Source: Strigomonas culicis (taxonomy: Eukaryota; Euglenozoa; Kinetoplastea; Trypanosomatida; Trypanosomatidae). From it: DNA of 23,301 nt. The notes beneath the pieces are model-generated. The model saw nothing but the letters and a program-made list of their open reading frames with translations. It had not been told where the DNA came from and searched no databases. The position numbers and the translations under genes are program-made. The stretch covers positions 1 through 23,301 of the forward strand of contig AUXH01000291.1 of assembly GCA_000482145.1 (NCBI GenBank), given 5' to 3'. Positions 8,893 to 16,159 of the stretch are shown piece after piece (the first letter of the stretch is position 1; each line of letters starts with the position of its first letter).

Positions 8893-8957
8893 CTACTGCC
8901 ATTGAAAGAGATGATACGAGAGAGAGAGAGAGAAGAAAAAAGAGGAGGGGGAAAGGG
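8893..8957 (-). promoter_or_regulatory. Strong polypyrimidine tract and distal trans-splice acceptor, RecQ
   Basis: 40 uninterrupted pyrimidines on the minus strand (8957-8918) form the longest such tract in the window. The first AGs after it lie at 8897-8896 and 8894-8893 (CAGTAGG). An ATG at 8902-8900 lies just before the AG and would be excluded from the mRNA. The position directly after MUS81 is as expected for a MUS81/RecQ processing site. Confidence 0.7.
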
Positions 8958-9062
8958 CACTGTGCGTTACACGCAGTAAACCGTAGCATATTATTGATAC
9001 ATGTATCTGTTTTGTGGCTATCATATATACATAATGTTGTTGTTTTTGATGTTGTTCTTGTT
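8896..9062 (-). other. MUS81 3' UTR and processing region
   Basis: Right after the MUS81 stop the minus strand carries AACATCAAA joined to an AAC-repeat (plus-strand positions 9035-9060). If the acceptor at 8896 is used, the MUS81 3' UTR can hardly exceed about 100 nt. Confidence 0.5.
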
Positions 9063-11123
9063 TTAGAAGTACTCGGTCGCCATCAAGAATTCTGTTAAGT
9101 ACACAAACACCTTCTTCTGCGCTACAGTCAGCTGCCGCTGCAGGGCGGGGTCCTGGTCGCAGCCCTGCGGCCCGCCCCCCGCGCGCACGCGCTGCCACAG
9201 CGGCAGCAGCGCGCCGTACGTGCGGCACAGCCACAGTGCGAGCGTCACGCCGCAGCCCGGCACTGCGAGATAGAGCCGCGGGAGCGCGCTGCAGCGCTGG
9301 TAGTGCTGCTGCAGCGCGCGCAGGTACGCGAGCAGCGCATCGGCAGGCAGCAGCAGCGGCGGCGGCGCGGCAGCGCCGCCGCCGGTGGCCTGCGCGACCA
9401 GCGCGTCGCCGAGCTGCCACAGCACGGCCGCGCTCTCCTGGAAGTCGCGCGTGCGGAGCAGCTGGAAGTGCGGCTGCGCGCCCGCGAGAGAGGCGCAGGC
9501 GGTCTGCACCCGCGCCCACACCGCCTCCACCGGGTCCGCGGCGGTGCTGCCGTCGGCATCCGCGGGGTCGCCCATCGCGGCCTTCCCTCGCGCCGCGTAG
9601 CCACCGCCGGCGCGGCTGCGCGGCCGCACGTCGGCGTCCTCCACGAGCCACACGACGGAGAGGAAGGGGCAGTGCGAGAGCAGGTGCTGCTGCTGGCCGT
9701 AGCGGCCGTCGCGCAGGCTGCTGTCTAGGTCCCGCAGCGTCTTGCGCTCCACCAGCACCGCCAGCACGTGTGAGTGCAGCTCCTCACCACCGCCGCTGGC
9801 CGCCTCCGGCGGCGGGGGCTGCAGCGCCACGTTGAACATGTAGTCGCCGCAGGGCAGCTGGGCGGAGCGGCACGCCGCCGGCTCGCCGCCGCGCCGGTGC
9901 CGCTGCAGCAGCTCCAGCACCACCTCGTGCCGCCGGTGGAGCCGCTCGCGGTGGTCGACGAGCAGCTGCCAGCGCGGCGCGCCGGCGGGCGCGGCCGGCG
10001 GCAGCGGCCCCGGCGCCGCCACCGCCTCCGCCGGGAGCCCGAAGAGGTCCATGAAGTCGCGGTCTAGTACGAAGTCCCGCACCTGCTGCTGCTGCCGCTG
10101 CGCCGCCCGCGACCCCATATCGGGCTGCTGCTGCTGCTGGTGGTGATGCTTGTGCTGCTGTACGAAGCGCTCCGGTGCGGGCACGCACACGGTGGCCGCG
10201 GGGGGCAGCGGTACTCCGCCATCGCCGCCATCGGCCACGGGCGGATGCGGTGGCGGGGTGTGGTAGCGAAACACGGTGCGGTGCGGGGAGGCCGAGGCGT
10301 CCCTGGACGGGGCTGGCGGCGGCTGGCTGTGGTAGCGCCGCAGCCGCTCCGCGAGCTCCGCCTTGCGGCCGACCGTCAGCAGCCCGTGGGCCGCGCACGC
10401 GTGGCGCAGGTCGCTCGGCGAGCCGTCCGCCAGCGGCGGTGGCGGCGCGCCGTCGAGCTCTTCCAGCGCGCTGCCCAGCAGCAGCGTCTGCGCGCCGAGC
10501 TGGCTGCCGCCGCCGCCGCCCTCGTCCGCCGCGAGGGGGGGCAGCAGCAGCTCCTCCAGCAGTGTGGAGTTGTCCGCGACGCGCCGCCGCAGCGCGTCCC
10601 CGCCGGGGGTCGCGCGCGAGTGGGAGGGGGTGGCGGAGGTCTCCGTCCGGCGCCGCCGCGTGCCGCCCGCCGCCGTCGGCGGGGAGGCGCGCGGCCGCTT
10701 GTCGGCGCACAGGCCGTGGCACAGCCGGTCCGCGCGGCGCCACCCCTCCCCCTCCGCCCCGTCCGCCAGGCCGCGCGCCGCGAAGGCCGCGGCCCCCACC
10801 ACGCGGCGGAACGGCGACGCGTGCTGCAGCAGCAGCGGCGGCGGCGCTGTGGCGGCGTCGGCGAGGACGGCCGCGAGCTGCGCGGCGACGGCGACGCTGA
10901 AGCCGCGCAGCAGCACGGCCTGCGCGGGGTGGCACACCGGCAGCGGGAAGACGCGCAGTGCGGATGCGAACTCCGCGAGCGCCGCCGCGTCGGCGTCGGC
11001 GGCGGCGGCGGCGCCACCGCCCCCGCGCGCGAGTAGCTGTGTAGCCAGTGCTGCGTTGTGGTCCGCCGCGTCACGCGCGGCGGCGGTTAGCTGAGGAGCG
11101 TCGGTGGTGAGGGAAGAGTCCAT
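9063..11123 (-). CDS. MUS81: Crossover junction endonuclease MUS81 (XPF/ERCC4 family)
   Basis: 686 aa, TAA stop. Catalytic subunit of a structure-specific nuclease that, with an EME1-type partner, cuts 3' flaps, stalled forks and nicked Holliday junctions in the nucleus. An N-terminal MUS81-type helix-hairpin-helix module is seen at about residues 22-86 (FASALRVFPLPV). A SAP-like motif follows at 238-265. The ERCC4 nuclease core begins at WQLLVDHRE, with Asp427 in GDYMF and the catalytic Glu-Arg-Lys at 459-461 (VERKTLRDL), then SSLRDGRYGQQ and the MUS81-typical ESAAVLWQL. A C-terminal helix-hairpin-helix contains AVPGCGVTLALWL. The long middle region is low-complexity with Gln runs. The start at 11123 (MDSSLTTDAPQL) is chosen because codons upstream run through the acceptor at 11168. 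It is longer than human MUS81 (551 aa) because of the linkers. No EME1 gene is visible here. Confidence 0.94.
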   Translation of the reverse strand: MDSSLTTDAPQLTAAARDAADHNAALATQLLARGGGGAAAAADADAAALAEFASALRVFPLPVCHPAQAVLLRGFSVAVAAQLAAVLADAATAPPPLLLQHASPFRRVVGAAAFAARGLADGAEGEGWRRADRLCHGLCADKRPRASPPTAAGGTRRRRTETSATPSHSRATPGGDALRRRVADNSTLLEELLLPPLAADEGGGGGSQLGAQTLLLGSALEELDGAPPPPLADGSPSDLRHACAAHGLLTVGRKAELAERLRRYHSQPPPAPSRDASASPHRTVFRYHTPPPHPPVADGGDGGVPLPPAATVCVPAPERFVQQHKHHHQQQQQPDMGSRAAQRQQQQVRDFVLDRDFMDLFGLPAEAVAAPGPLPPAAPAGAPRWQLLVDHRERLHRRHEVVLELLQRHRRGGEPAACRSAQLPCGDYMFNVALQPPPPEAASGGGEELHSHVLAVLVERKTLRDLDSSLRDGRYGQQQHLLSHCPFLSVVWLVEDADVRPRSRAGGGYAARGKAAMGDPADADGSTAADPVEAVWARVQTACASLAGAQPHFQLLRTRDFQESAAVLWQLGDALVAQATGGGAAAPPPLLLPADALLAYLRALQQHYQRCSALPRLYLAVPGCGVTLALWLCRTYGALLPLWQRVRAGGGPQGCDQDPALQRQLTVAQKKVFVYLTEFLMATEYF

Positions 11124-11143
11124 GGCGTATCCGTCGTAAACAT
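11087..11143 (-). other. Upstream ORF overlapping the MUS81 start (18 codons)
   Basis: If the acceptor at 11168 is used, the leader contains an ATG at 11143, 20 nt upstream of the MUS81 ATG and out of frame. Its frame ends at TAA (11089-11087), 37 nt inside MUS81. There is no AG between it and the MUS81 start that could remove it. Such an overlapping uORF would be expected to lower translation. The codons are seen directly; the effect is inferred. Confidence 0.6.
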
Positions 11144-11754
11144 ACGAAAGAGACAGAAAGAGAGAATCTAATAAAAAAAAGGATATGATAGCTAAACGCA
11201 AAGCAAATCTAAAATGGATGTATATGTATGTATATTCGTGTGATAGGTGTGCTGTAGCGAGAGTGAAACTGTGTAGAGTTTTGTTATTGGTTTAGACTAT
11301 GCACAGATGCCTCTTCTTACTTCCGGTACTAAAAAAAAAAAAACATGCGAGTGCAAAGAGGGAAGAGAAGAGACTTACTGAAAAAAAATTGTGCGATCAG
11401 ACAAACACTAGAGAGAAGCAGGAGTCCTTTACTGGATGTGTCTTTAGTTGTTTGTTCACTTTAAAGCTTACAGTTGTTTTCTTTAATAGATGGTATTTAT
11501 TATATTATTTTTCATTCCTTTGCTTTAGAGAAAAAAGTAAAGACAAAAGAGCAAACCAGGGAGTATTTACTAAAACAAAAAAAAAAGTTATTAGAACTTT
11601 AATTCTCTTTTACGGGCAGCTGATGCAAAACAAAAACACTTGTGTGTGGAAGACATCACGTACATAAAGAGTATATATATGGCAACTGTTTACACACACA
11701 CACACACGAAAGGTTCTGTCTACGTCCCACGAAGTGTCAATGGCTCCTGTCTTG
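11124..11754 (-). other. Long intergenic region between TCTP and MUS81
   Basis: At 631 bp it is the widest gap in the window. Most must be TCTP 3' UTR. It is A+T-rich with A runs (11331-11343, 11577-11587), a (CA)n run at 11691-11707 and a 122-codon open frame on the opposite strand (11299-11667). I see no RNA gene and no remnant of a second TCTP copy. Confidence 0.6.
11168..11182 (-). promoter_or_regulatory. Candidate trans-splice acceptor, MUS81
   Basis: On the minus strand CCTTTTTTTTATTAG places the AG at 11169-11168, 45 nt before the MUS81 ATG. The pyrimidine-rich stretch after this AG has no further AG before the ATG. Confidence 0.6.
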
Positions 11755-12267
11755 TTAAACGCGCTCACCCTTAAGGCCATCCTTCCACATGTAGAAGATG
11801 GGGGTCTCGCCGTCCCACTGGCACAGCACGATCATGCCGCCATCGGGGTCCTCCTCGTTGCCCTCCGGGATGAAGAACTGGAAGTCGTCCACGTCCTTCA
11901 GCACACGCTTCACGAAGGCGGCCGCGTTCGTCTGGAAGGCCTTCTTCTCCGCGGCGTCATCGATGCGCTCGAGCAGAGCCTTCATGTAGCCCTTGATGTG
12001 CGCCATGTACGAGGCCTTGTCGTAGCTCGTCTCGGTGTAGCGGTTGTTGTGCACCACGTCGATGACGCGCTGCTTGCCCTCCGCCACGTCGCCGGTCGCG
12101 CCCTCCGCCGCATCCTCGTCGACGTTGGCCGAGATGCCGTAGTCCTCGCCGCCGATGTCGATGTAGCGGCCGGGGATCTTGTACACGATGTCGCCCTCCA
12201 CGTCGAACGGACGGTCGTTGTCGCACACCACCTCAGCGCCGGTCAGGACATCCTTGAAGATCTTCAT
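11755..12267 (-). CDS. TCTP: Translationally controlled tumour protein (TCTP) homologue
   Basis: 170 aa, TAA stop, the usual full length of the family. TCTP is an abundant cytosolic protein with an Mss4-like beta fold, linked to growth, translation and stress; in trypanosomes it affects proliferation and organelle upkeep. The start MKIFKDVLTG and the end WKDGLKGERV are intact. GGEDYGISANVDEDAAEG covers the first family signature in its kinetoplastid form, without the usual NPSAE core. The region AYMAHIKGYMKALLE-like (YMAHIKGYMKALLERI) is the helical hairpin, and FQFFIPEG with MIVLCQWDGETP is the second signature. It is the least low-complexity protein of the window and lacks the Ala/Pro/Gln insertions of its neighbours, as expected for a conserved, highly expressed gene. 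It lies between PWP1 and MUS81 with a long downstream gap. Trypanosoma and Leishmania usually carry two tandem copies; only one is here. Confidence 0.98.
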   Translation of the reverse strand: MKIFKDVLTGAEVVCDNDRPFDVEGDIVYKIPGRYIDIGGEDYGISANVDEDAAEGATGDVAEGKQRVIDVVHNNRYTETSYDKASYMAHIKGYMKALLERIDDAAEKKAFQTNAAAFVKRVLKDVDDFQFFIPEGNEEDPDGGMIVLCQWDGETPIFYMWKDGLKGERV

Positions 12268-12672
12268 GATGCGTGTTGTTGGGGTTGTTTTTACGGGTTA
12301 AAAAGGGAAGGTTAAGTAGAAGAGCTCTTGTAAATACCTCTACACAGATGATTAAGAAGGAGAGAGGGAGAGAGAAACGGATGTGAGTAGAAAAAGTACA
12401 TGTGGCACTCTGTGAACATCGAAATAAGTCAAAGTAGAGGAATAAAGAGAGAAATAATAAAAAAGAGTGTATGTGTCTTGTTGTTGTTGTTATTTGATGT
12501 TAGTATAGTTCTTATCCGATTAGCAAAGTACATTTGTTATTACTGTTTATTTATTTTTATTACTAAAAAAAAGAAAAGAAAAGAATGCATCCATACACTC
12601 ATTTAGTTACATGAGGTGGTTGGGTCTCTTCTTCTGTATCTTCTTCTTGTTTGGCGGTTTGAAAGGCTCTCC
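12268..12672 (-). other. Intergenic region between PWP1 and TCTP
   Basis: The PWP1 side (12606-12672) is moderately G+C-rich and the rest A+T-rich. It holds a (TTG)n stretch followed by TTTGATGTT at 12478-12500 (plus-strand reading), like the 3' regions of MUS81 and the 689-aa gene, then the TCTP splice signals. No additional gene is visible. Confidence 0.6.
12340..12377 (-). promoter_or_regulatory. Polypyrimidine tract and trans-splice acceptor, TCTP
   Basis: The tract at 12377-12354 on the minus strand is followed by the first AG at 12341-12340 (CTGTGTAG), 73 nt before the ATG. No ATG occurs in that leader. Confidence 0.7.
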
Positions 12673-13956
12673 TTAGGCCGCCTGCCGAGCAAAGACCGGC
12701 TGCACGTCGGCCATGAGTGTGTACACGAGGGGCTGGCCGGAGGCTCCGCACGCGCCCAAGATGTGCGGCGCGTTGGGGTGGAAGCTGACGGCGAGCACCG
12801 CCCCGGTGCCGTACGCCCGCTGCACGATCTTCTGCGGCGCCGCGCCGCCACCGGCCGAGCGCGCGTCCCACAAGGCGATCTCGCCGTCCTTGCCGCCGGT
12901 GGCGAGGAGCCCCGGCAGCTGCCGGGAGCAGTTGAAGGTGACCTCGCCCTGCCGGTGCGGCTGCGCGAGCTGCCACAGCGGCGCCGCGCTCGCGCCCTGC
13001 CGCGCGTCGAACGCCGCAACGACGCCGCTCGATGTGGAGGCGAGTACGAGGTCGGCGCCGGGCATGAACTCGACGTGCTCGATGACGTCCGGGAGGCTGT
13101 AGCGCTGCGCGGACTGCGTCGGCGCGCGGCAGTCCCGCAGCAGCATGACGCCGTCGAAGCCGCCGGAGAGGAGGTGGTTCGGCTCCGTCGGGTGCCAGTC
13201 GAGCGACTGCACCTTCTCCGCCTCGCGGTAGGTGCCCAGGCACTGCTCGGGCTGGTTGAGATCCCACAGCTTGATGGTGTGGTCTGCGCTGCCACTCGCG
13301 ACAATGTTCTGCGCGACGGCGTTCCAGCGCACGGAGAGCACCGCCTCCGTGTGCGAGTGCGGCAGCAGGTTCTGCCGCAGCGTCTTTTTGCTGTAGTTGT
13401 GCTCGAGTTTCGCGCAGCCGCCGAGCACAATCGCGGGGGAGACGCTGTCCATGACATCCAGCGCCCACACCTCAATGAAGGGCAGCATCGTGCCGATCGC
13501 CAGCATCGACACCGCGCCGTCCGTCAGCCACGCGCTGCAGAGGGGGAAGGCGGCGAGGCCCGCGTCGTGGTGCAGGAAGACGTTGTCCTCGGGCTCATCG
13601 TACGTGTACACCTCCAGGCGCGGCTCCTGCGGGTCCGCGCTCGCGACCGCGAAGACCAGGTCCGTGTCCTTGAAGCGCACATCGTCGAGCTCCTCCTCGT
13701 CCTCCTCCTCTACCTGGTCCACGATAGCGCCCGCGCCGCCGCCGGCGATGTCGCGCAGCGCGTCGTTCGTGTCGTCCTCCTCCTCTGAGTCGTTCGCGCC
13801 GGGCTGGCCCTCCGCCGCCTGCGCCTCCTGCTGCTGCTGCGTGTACTCGGGGTTCATGCGGTACAGCTTCTCGCGCGCCTGCTCCGCGCTCTCCGTCGAG
13901 AGGATGGGCATCGGCCGCATGGCGCCCTTCGGCACCCAGCTAAAGGTCGTCAGCAT
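12673..13956 (-). CDS. PWP1: Periodic tryptophan protein 1 (PWP1), WD40 ribosome-biogenesis factor
   Basis: 427 aa, TAA stop. PWP1 is a nuclear/nucleolar WD40 protein needed for pre-rRNA processing and large-subunit assembly. The N-terminus keeps the PWP1 layout (SWVPKGAMRPMP, then a charged helix with YRMNPEY), followed by a strongly acidic segment at about residues 50-95. The stretch EVYTYDEPEDNVFLHHD, then FPLCSAWL and LPFIEVWALDVMDS is characteristic of PWP1. WD repeats follow: HTEAVLSVRWN to ADHTIKLWDLNQ, EKVQSLDWHPTEPNHLLSGGFDG, then DVIEHVEFMPGADLVLASTSSGVVAAFDAR, and a last pair including LLATGGKDGEIALWDAR. The ATG at 13956 is first in the frame after the acceptor. It is slightly shorter than human PWP1 (501 aa). 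The gene lies between the START-domain gene and TCTP and shows no sign of disruption. Confidence 0.94.
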   Translation of the reverse strand: MLTTFSWVPKGAMRPMPILSTESAEQAREKLYRMNPEYTQQQQEAQAAEGQPGANDSEEEDDTNDALRDIAGGGAGAIVDQVEEEDEEELDDVRFKDTDLVFAVASADPQEPRLEVYTYDEPEDNVFLHHDAGLAAFPLCSAWLTDGAVSMLAIGTMLPFIEVWALDVMDSVSPAIVLGGCAKLEHNYSKKTLRQNLLPHSHTEAVLSVRWNAVAQNIVASGSADHTIKLWDLNQPEQCLGTYREAEKVQSLDWHPTEPNHLLSGGFDGVMLLRDCRAPTQSAQRYSLPDVIEHVEFMPGADLVLASTSSGVVAAFDARQGASAAPLWQLAQPHRQGEVTFNCSRQLPGLLATGGKDGEIALWDARSAGGGAAPQKIVQRAYGTGAVLAVSFHPNAPHILGACGASGQPLVYTLMADVQPVFARQAA

Positions 13957-14013
13957 GGGGAGCGGGGGAGCGCGGTGGTGGTGGCAACTCGGGTGGCTGC
14001 AATAGATGAGATG

Positions 14014-14066
14014 CTACGCGTGCGCATAGATATATAGAAGAGAGAGGGGAGGAGAGAGAGAGAGAA
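14014..14066 (-). promoter_or_regulatory. Polypyrimidine tract and trans-splice acceptor, PWP1
   Basis: 31 uninterrupted pyrimidines on the minus strand (14066-14036) are followed by the first AG at 14015-14014 (CGCGTAG), 58 nt before the ATG; a second candidate CAG lies at 13998-13997. An ATG at about 14026 lies upstream of the AG and is excluded. Confidence 0.72.
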
Positions 14067-14248
14067 TATGTACTGAAGACAGTCAATAGAAGGGATGGGA
14101 TTTGCTTTCTTCTTGTTTTTTTTTTTGTTCCTTTCATTAATAGTAATTCTGTGTACCGGATACCGCCGGTGTTTCTCTCCTTCTTGTTCGTCCAAATCGG
14201 CTTTAACCTGTGCTAGGCGTACCTCAAAAGCTGGCAACGCTACGTACT

Positions 14249-15745
14249 TTACAAGTGTGAAAACAACTGCCTGGACCGCTGCCAGAGACTCCGCGCCGCG
14301 GGTGCGGGCGCCTGTGCCTCCTCCTCCCCTTCTCGCCCCGCGACGTCCGTGGCCTTCCGCGTGCTCGACGCAGCAGCAGCAGCCGGGGTCGGCGCGCGTT
14401 GCGGCGGCGGCGCCTCCTCCGCCGCCGAGCGGTCGCCAATGTCGTCGAGGAGCGCCGCCGCCGCGCCGTCGCCGGTCGACGCCGCGGGCGCGTCGGACCG
14501 CGGCTGGCGCTCGAGCGCCGCCGCGTCCGCGGCGGGCGGCAGCGGGTGCTTGACGATGAACTGCTGCAGCCGCGCCAGCGTGCCGACCTGCGCGGAGATG
14601 ACCATGTTGACGAGCACCGGCGGCAGCAGCCCCATCGGGTCCAGCAGCCCCATGTACTCCACGCAGCAGTACACGGCCGCCGGCGGCCCCGCGCGCAGGC
14701 TGGGCGGGAGGCGGCGGCCATCCTCGAGGCAGTCCGGCCGCGTCGCGGACCGCCGCGCCGGCCGCGCGAGCACGCCGGAGAGCAGCAGCACCGCGCGCAC
14801 ATAGCGCTGCTGCGCGGGGTCCAGCGCCTGCGCGTAGCCGAGCGGCGGGGAGAAGGCCTTCATCCACGCGCTGCCGTCCGCGCGCACCGCCTCCGCGACC
14901 ACCAGCTCGAGGTCGCGGTCCTGCACCAGGAAGACGGGCGAGCGCACGCCGAGGTAGTGCAGCGCGACGCGGTGCTCGCCGCGCCGCAGCGCGGACGGCG
15001 GCGCCGTGCCGGGCGGCGCGAGGCGCGGCGGCCCCGTCTGCAGCGCCGCTGTCATGGCCTGCGCAGGCGCGGCGGCCGGCGGCGGCGGCAGCTCGCGCAG
15101 GACGCGGCTTTGGTTTACGCTGCGGTCCCACTTGGGCCGCACGCTGTTGTCCATGTAGCGCAGCAGCGCCTCCGGCGAGCAAGGCATGATGGCCGTCGCG
15201 CGCATGAGGTGGATGGGGCAGCGCTCCACTGGCGTGCTGTACAGCCGCACGCCGGTGTGCGCGTCCTCTGCGATCTTGCGGAAGGGCATGTGTAGCGGCG
15301 GCAGCGCGCCGCCGCCGCCGTCGTCATCACCCGCCGCGGCCGGCGGCGGCGGCGGCGGCCCGCCCGCCTCGCCCGGCAGTGGCGCGCGCAGCACGCGCTC
15401 CACGTCGCTGAAGTCGACCGCGTAGCGGTACAGATCCGCGTCCAGCGAGCCAGCTGTCCACTGCCTCGGCGCGTCCGGCGCGGCGGCGGGCGGCGGGCCG
15501 TGCCGCGAAAAGATGGAAGTCAGCGCGTGCAGGCGCGTGCCGCCGGCGTCGGCGGCAGCGGCCGGGGCGCCGCCGCGGGTCGGGCCGGGGGTGGACGGCG
15601 CCGGCGCGTCCCCCGCCGCGGGCGCGGCAGAGGGCGGGGGTGAGAGAGCCGCGGCAGATGGCGGTGCGGCGGCGGCGGCGGCGCCAGACGACGCGGTCCC
15701 AGCGCGCGGCGGCTGGCTGCGAGGGGGTCGAAACAAATAGGCCAT
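14249..15745 (-). CDS. START-domain (lipid-transfer) protein
   Basis: 498 aa, TAA stop. START domains form a helix-grip cavity that binds a sterol, phospholipid or ceramide and moves it between membranes; the ligand cannot be read from the sequence. The domain spans about residues 150-398: MPFRKIAEDAHTGVRLYS, MRATAIMPCSPEALLRYMDN with RPKWD, then HRVALHYLGVRSPVFLVQDRDLELVV, AWMKAFSPPLGY, VRAVLLLSGV, and CVEYMGLLDPMGLLPPVLVN leading into the C-terminal lid helix ISAQVGTLARLQQFI. The N-terminus is Ala/Pro-rich and without a clear signal peptide; MAYLF followed by basic and Pro residues could be a short membrane-proximal segment, but this is weak. The start at 15745 is the first ATG; an extension to 15760 would need GTG. 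The last 100 residues are disordered. The 55 codons after the stop look partly protein-like in another frame (see findings). Confidence 0.9.
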   Translation of the reverse strand: MAYLFRPPRSQPPRAGTASSGAAAAAAPPSAAALSPPPSAAPAAGDAPAPSTPGPTRGGAPAAAADAGGTRLHALTSIFSRHGPPPAAAPDAPRQWTAGSLDADLYRYAVDFSDVERVLRAPLPGEAGGPPPPPPAAAGDDDGGGGALPPLHMPFRKIAEDAHTGVRLYSTPVERCPIHLMRATAIMPCSPEALLRYMDNSVRPKWDRSVNQSRVLRELPPPPAAAPAQAMTAALQTGPPRLAPPGTAPPSALRRGEHRVALHYLGVRSPVFLVQDRDLELVVAEAVRADGSAWMKAFSPPLGYAQALDPAQQRYVRAVLLLSGVLARPARRSATRPDCLEDGRRLPPSLRAGPPAAVYCCVEYMGLLDPMGLLPPVLVNMVISAQVGTLARLQQFIVKHPLPPAADAAALERQPRSDAPAASTGDGAAAALLDDIGDRSAAEEAPPPQRAPTPAAAAASSTRKATDVAGREGEEEAQAPAPAARSLWQRSRQLFSHL

Positions 15746-16159
15746 GAGGTGGAACAACACGAAATTCGGTACTGTAGAGACGAGAAAGTGGAAAAGTAAA
15801 GAAAGAGAGAGAGAGAGAGAGAGAATAATAAATTAAAAAAAACAGCAAAGAGAAGTTCATGTGCGTCTGTGAAATGACTTCCATTTTCTTTTTTGCATGT
15901 GAATGGTGAGTGCTCTGTCGGGATGGGTTGGAATGATGTCTTGAATGCTACATATGTACATGAAAGTGTGTGATCCGTACAAAAGGGAAAAAAAGGGGGA
16001 AAAAAAGCAAATATACAGTTATATATAGATACAGATAGATAGATACACCTTACATAACGCCGCAGCTGTCCAAGCGCGTCGTCGGTTGTGCTCGCCCTCT
16101 TTTTTTTTTTTCCTCTCTGGTGGTGGCGGTGGTGGTGAGAGATGGGTTTCGTTCGCTCC
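15746..16159 (-). other. Intergenic region between the WD40 gene and the START-domain gene
   Basis: It holds the 3' UTR of the WD40 gene (A+T-rich, with GATA-type repeats at about 16022-16045 and homopolymer A or T runs) and the splice signals of the START gene. No RNA gene or further ORF with coding character is visible. Confidence 0.6.
15772..15825 (-). promoter_or_regulatory. Polypyrimidine tract and trans-splice acceptor, START-domain gene
   Basis: On the minus strand the (CT)n tract at 15825-15798, followed by more pyrimidines, ends at CTACAG with AG at 15773-15772, 27 nt before the ATG. It is the most canonical acceptor in the window. Confidence 0.82.

Larger units (their letters stand above)
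8482..8895 (-). promoter_or_regulatory. Probable long ATG-free 5' leader of the RecQ mRNA
   Basis: Between the RecQ ATG and the distal acceptor-like AGs at 8897-8893 the minus strand has no ATG, while the plus strand has ten. The stretch holds three inverted repeats (8760-8779, 8809-8837, 8847-8860), a (TA)n run at about 8628-8655, a G+C-richer island at about 8690-8730 and T runs. The strand-specific lack of ATG is what a translated leader would show. A shorter leader from a proximal AG at 8505-8504 is also possible. Confidence 0.6.

Noticed and set aside
12603..12680. Protein-like frames beyond the PWP1 stop
   Set aside because: Two different frames are open for about 25 codons because the DNA is purine-rich; the normal PWP1 frame already ends at a plausible place after the last WD blade.
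15746..15760. Five-codon extension of the START-domain protein
   Set aside because: The codon at 15760 is GTG, not ATG; the first ATG after the acceptor is at 15745.
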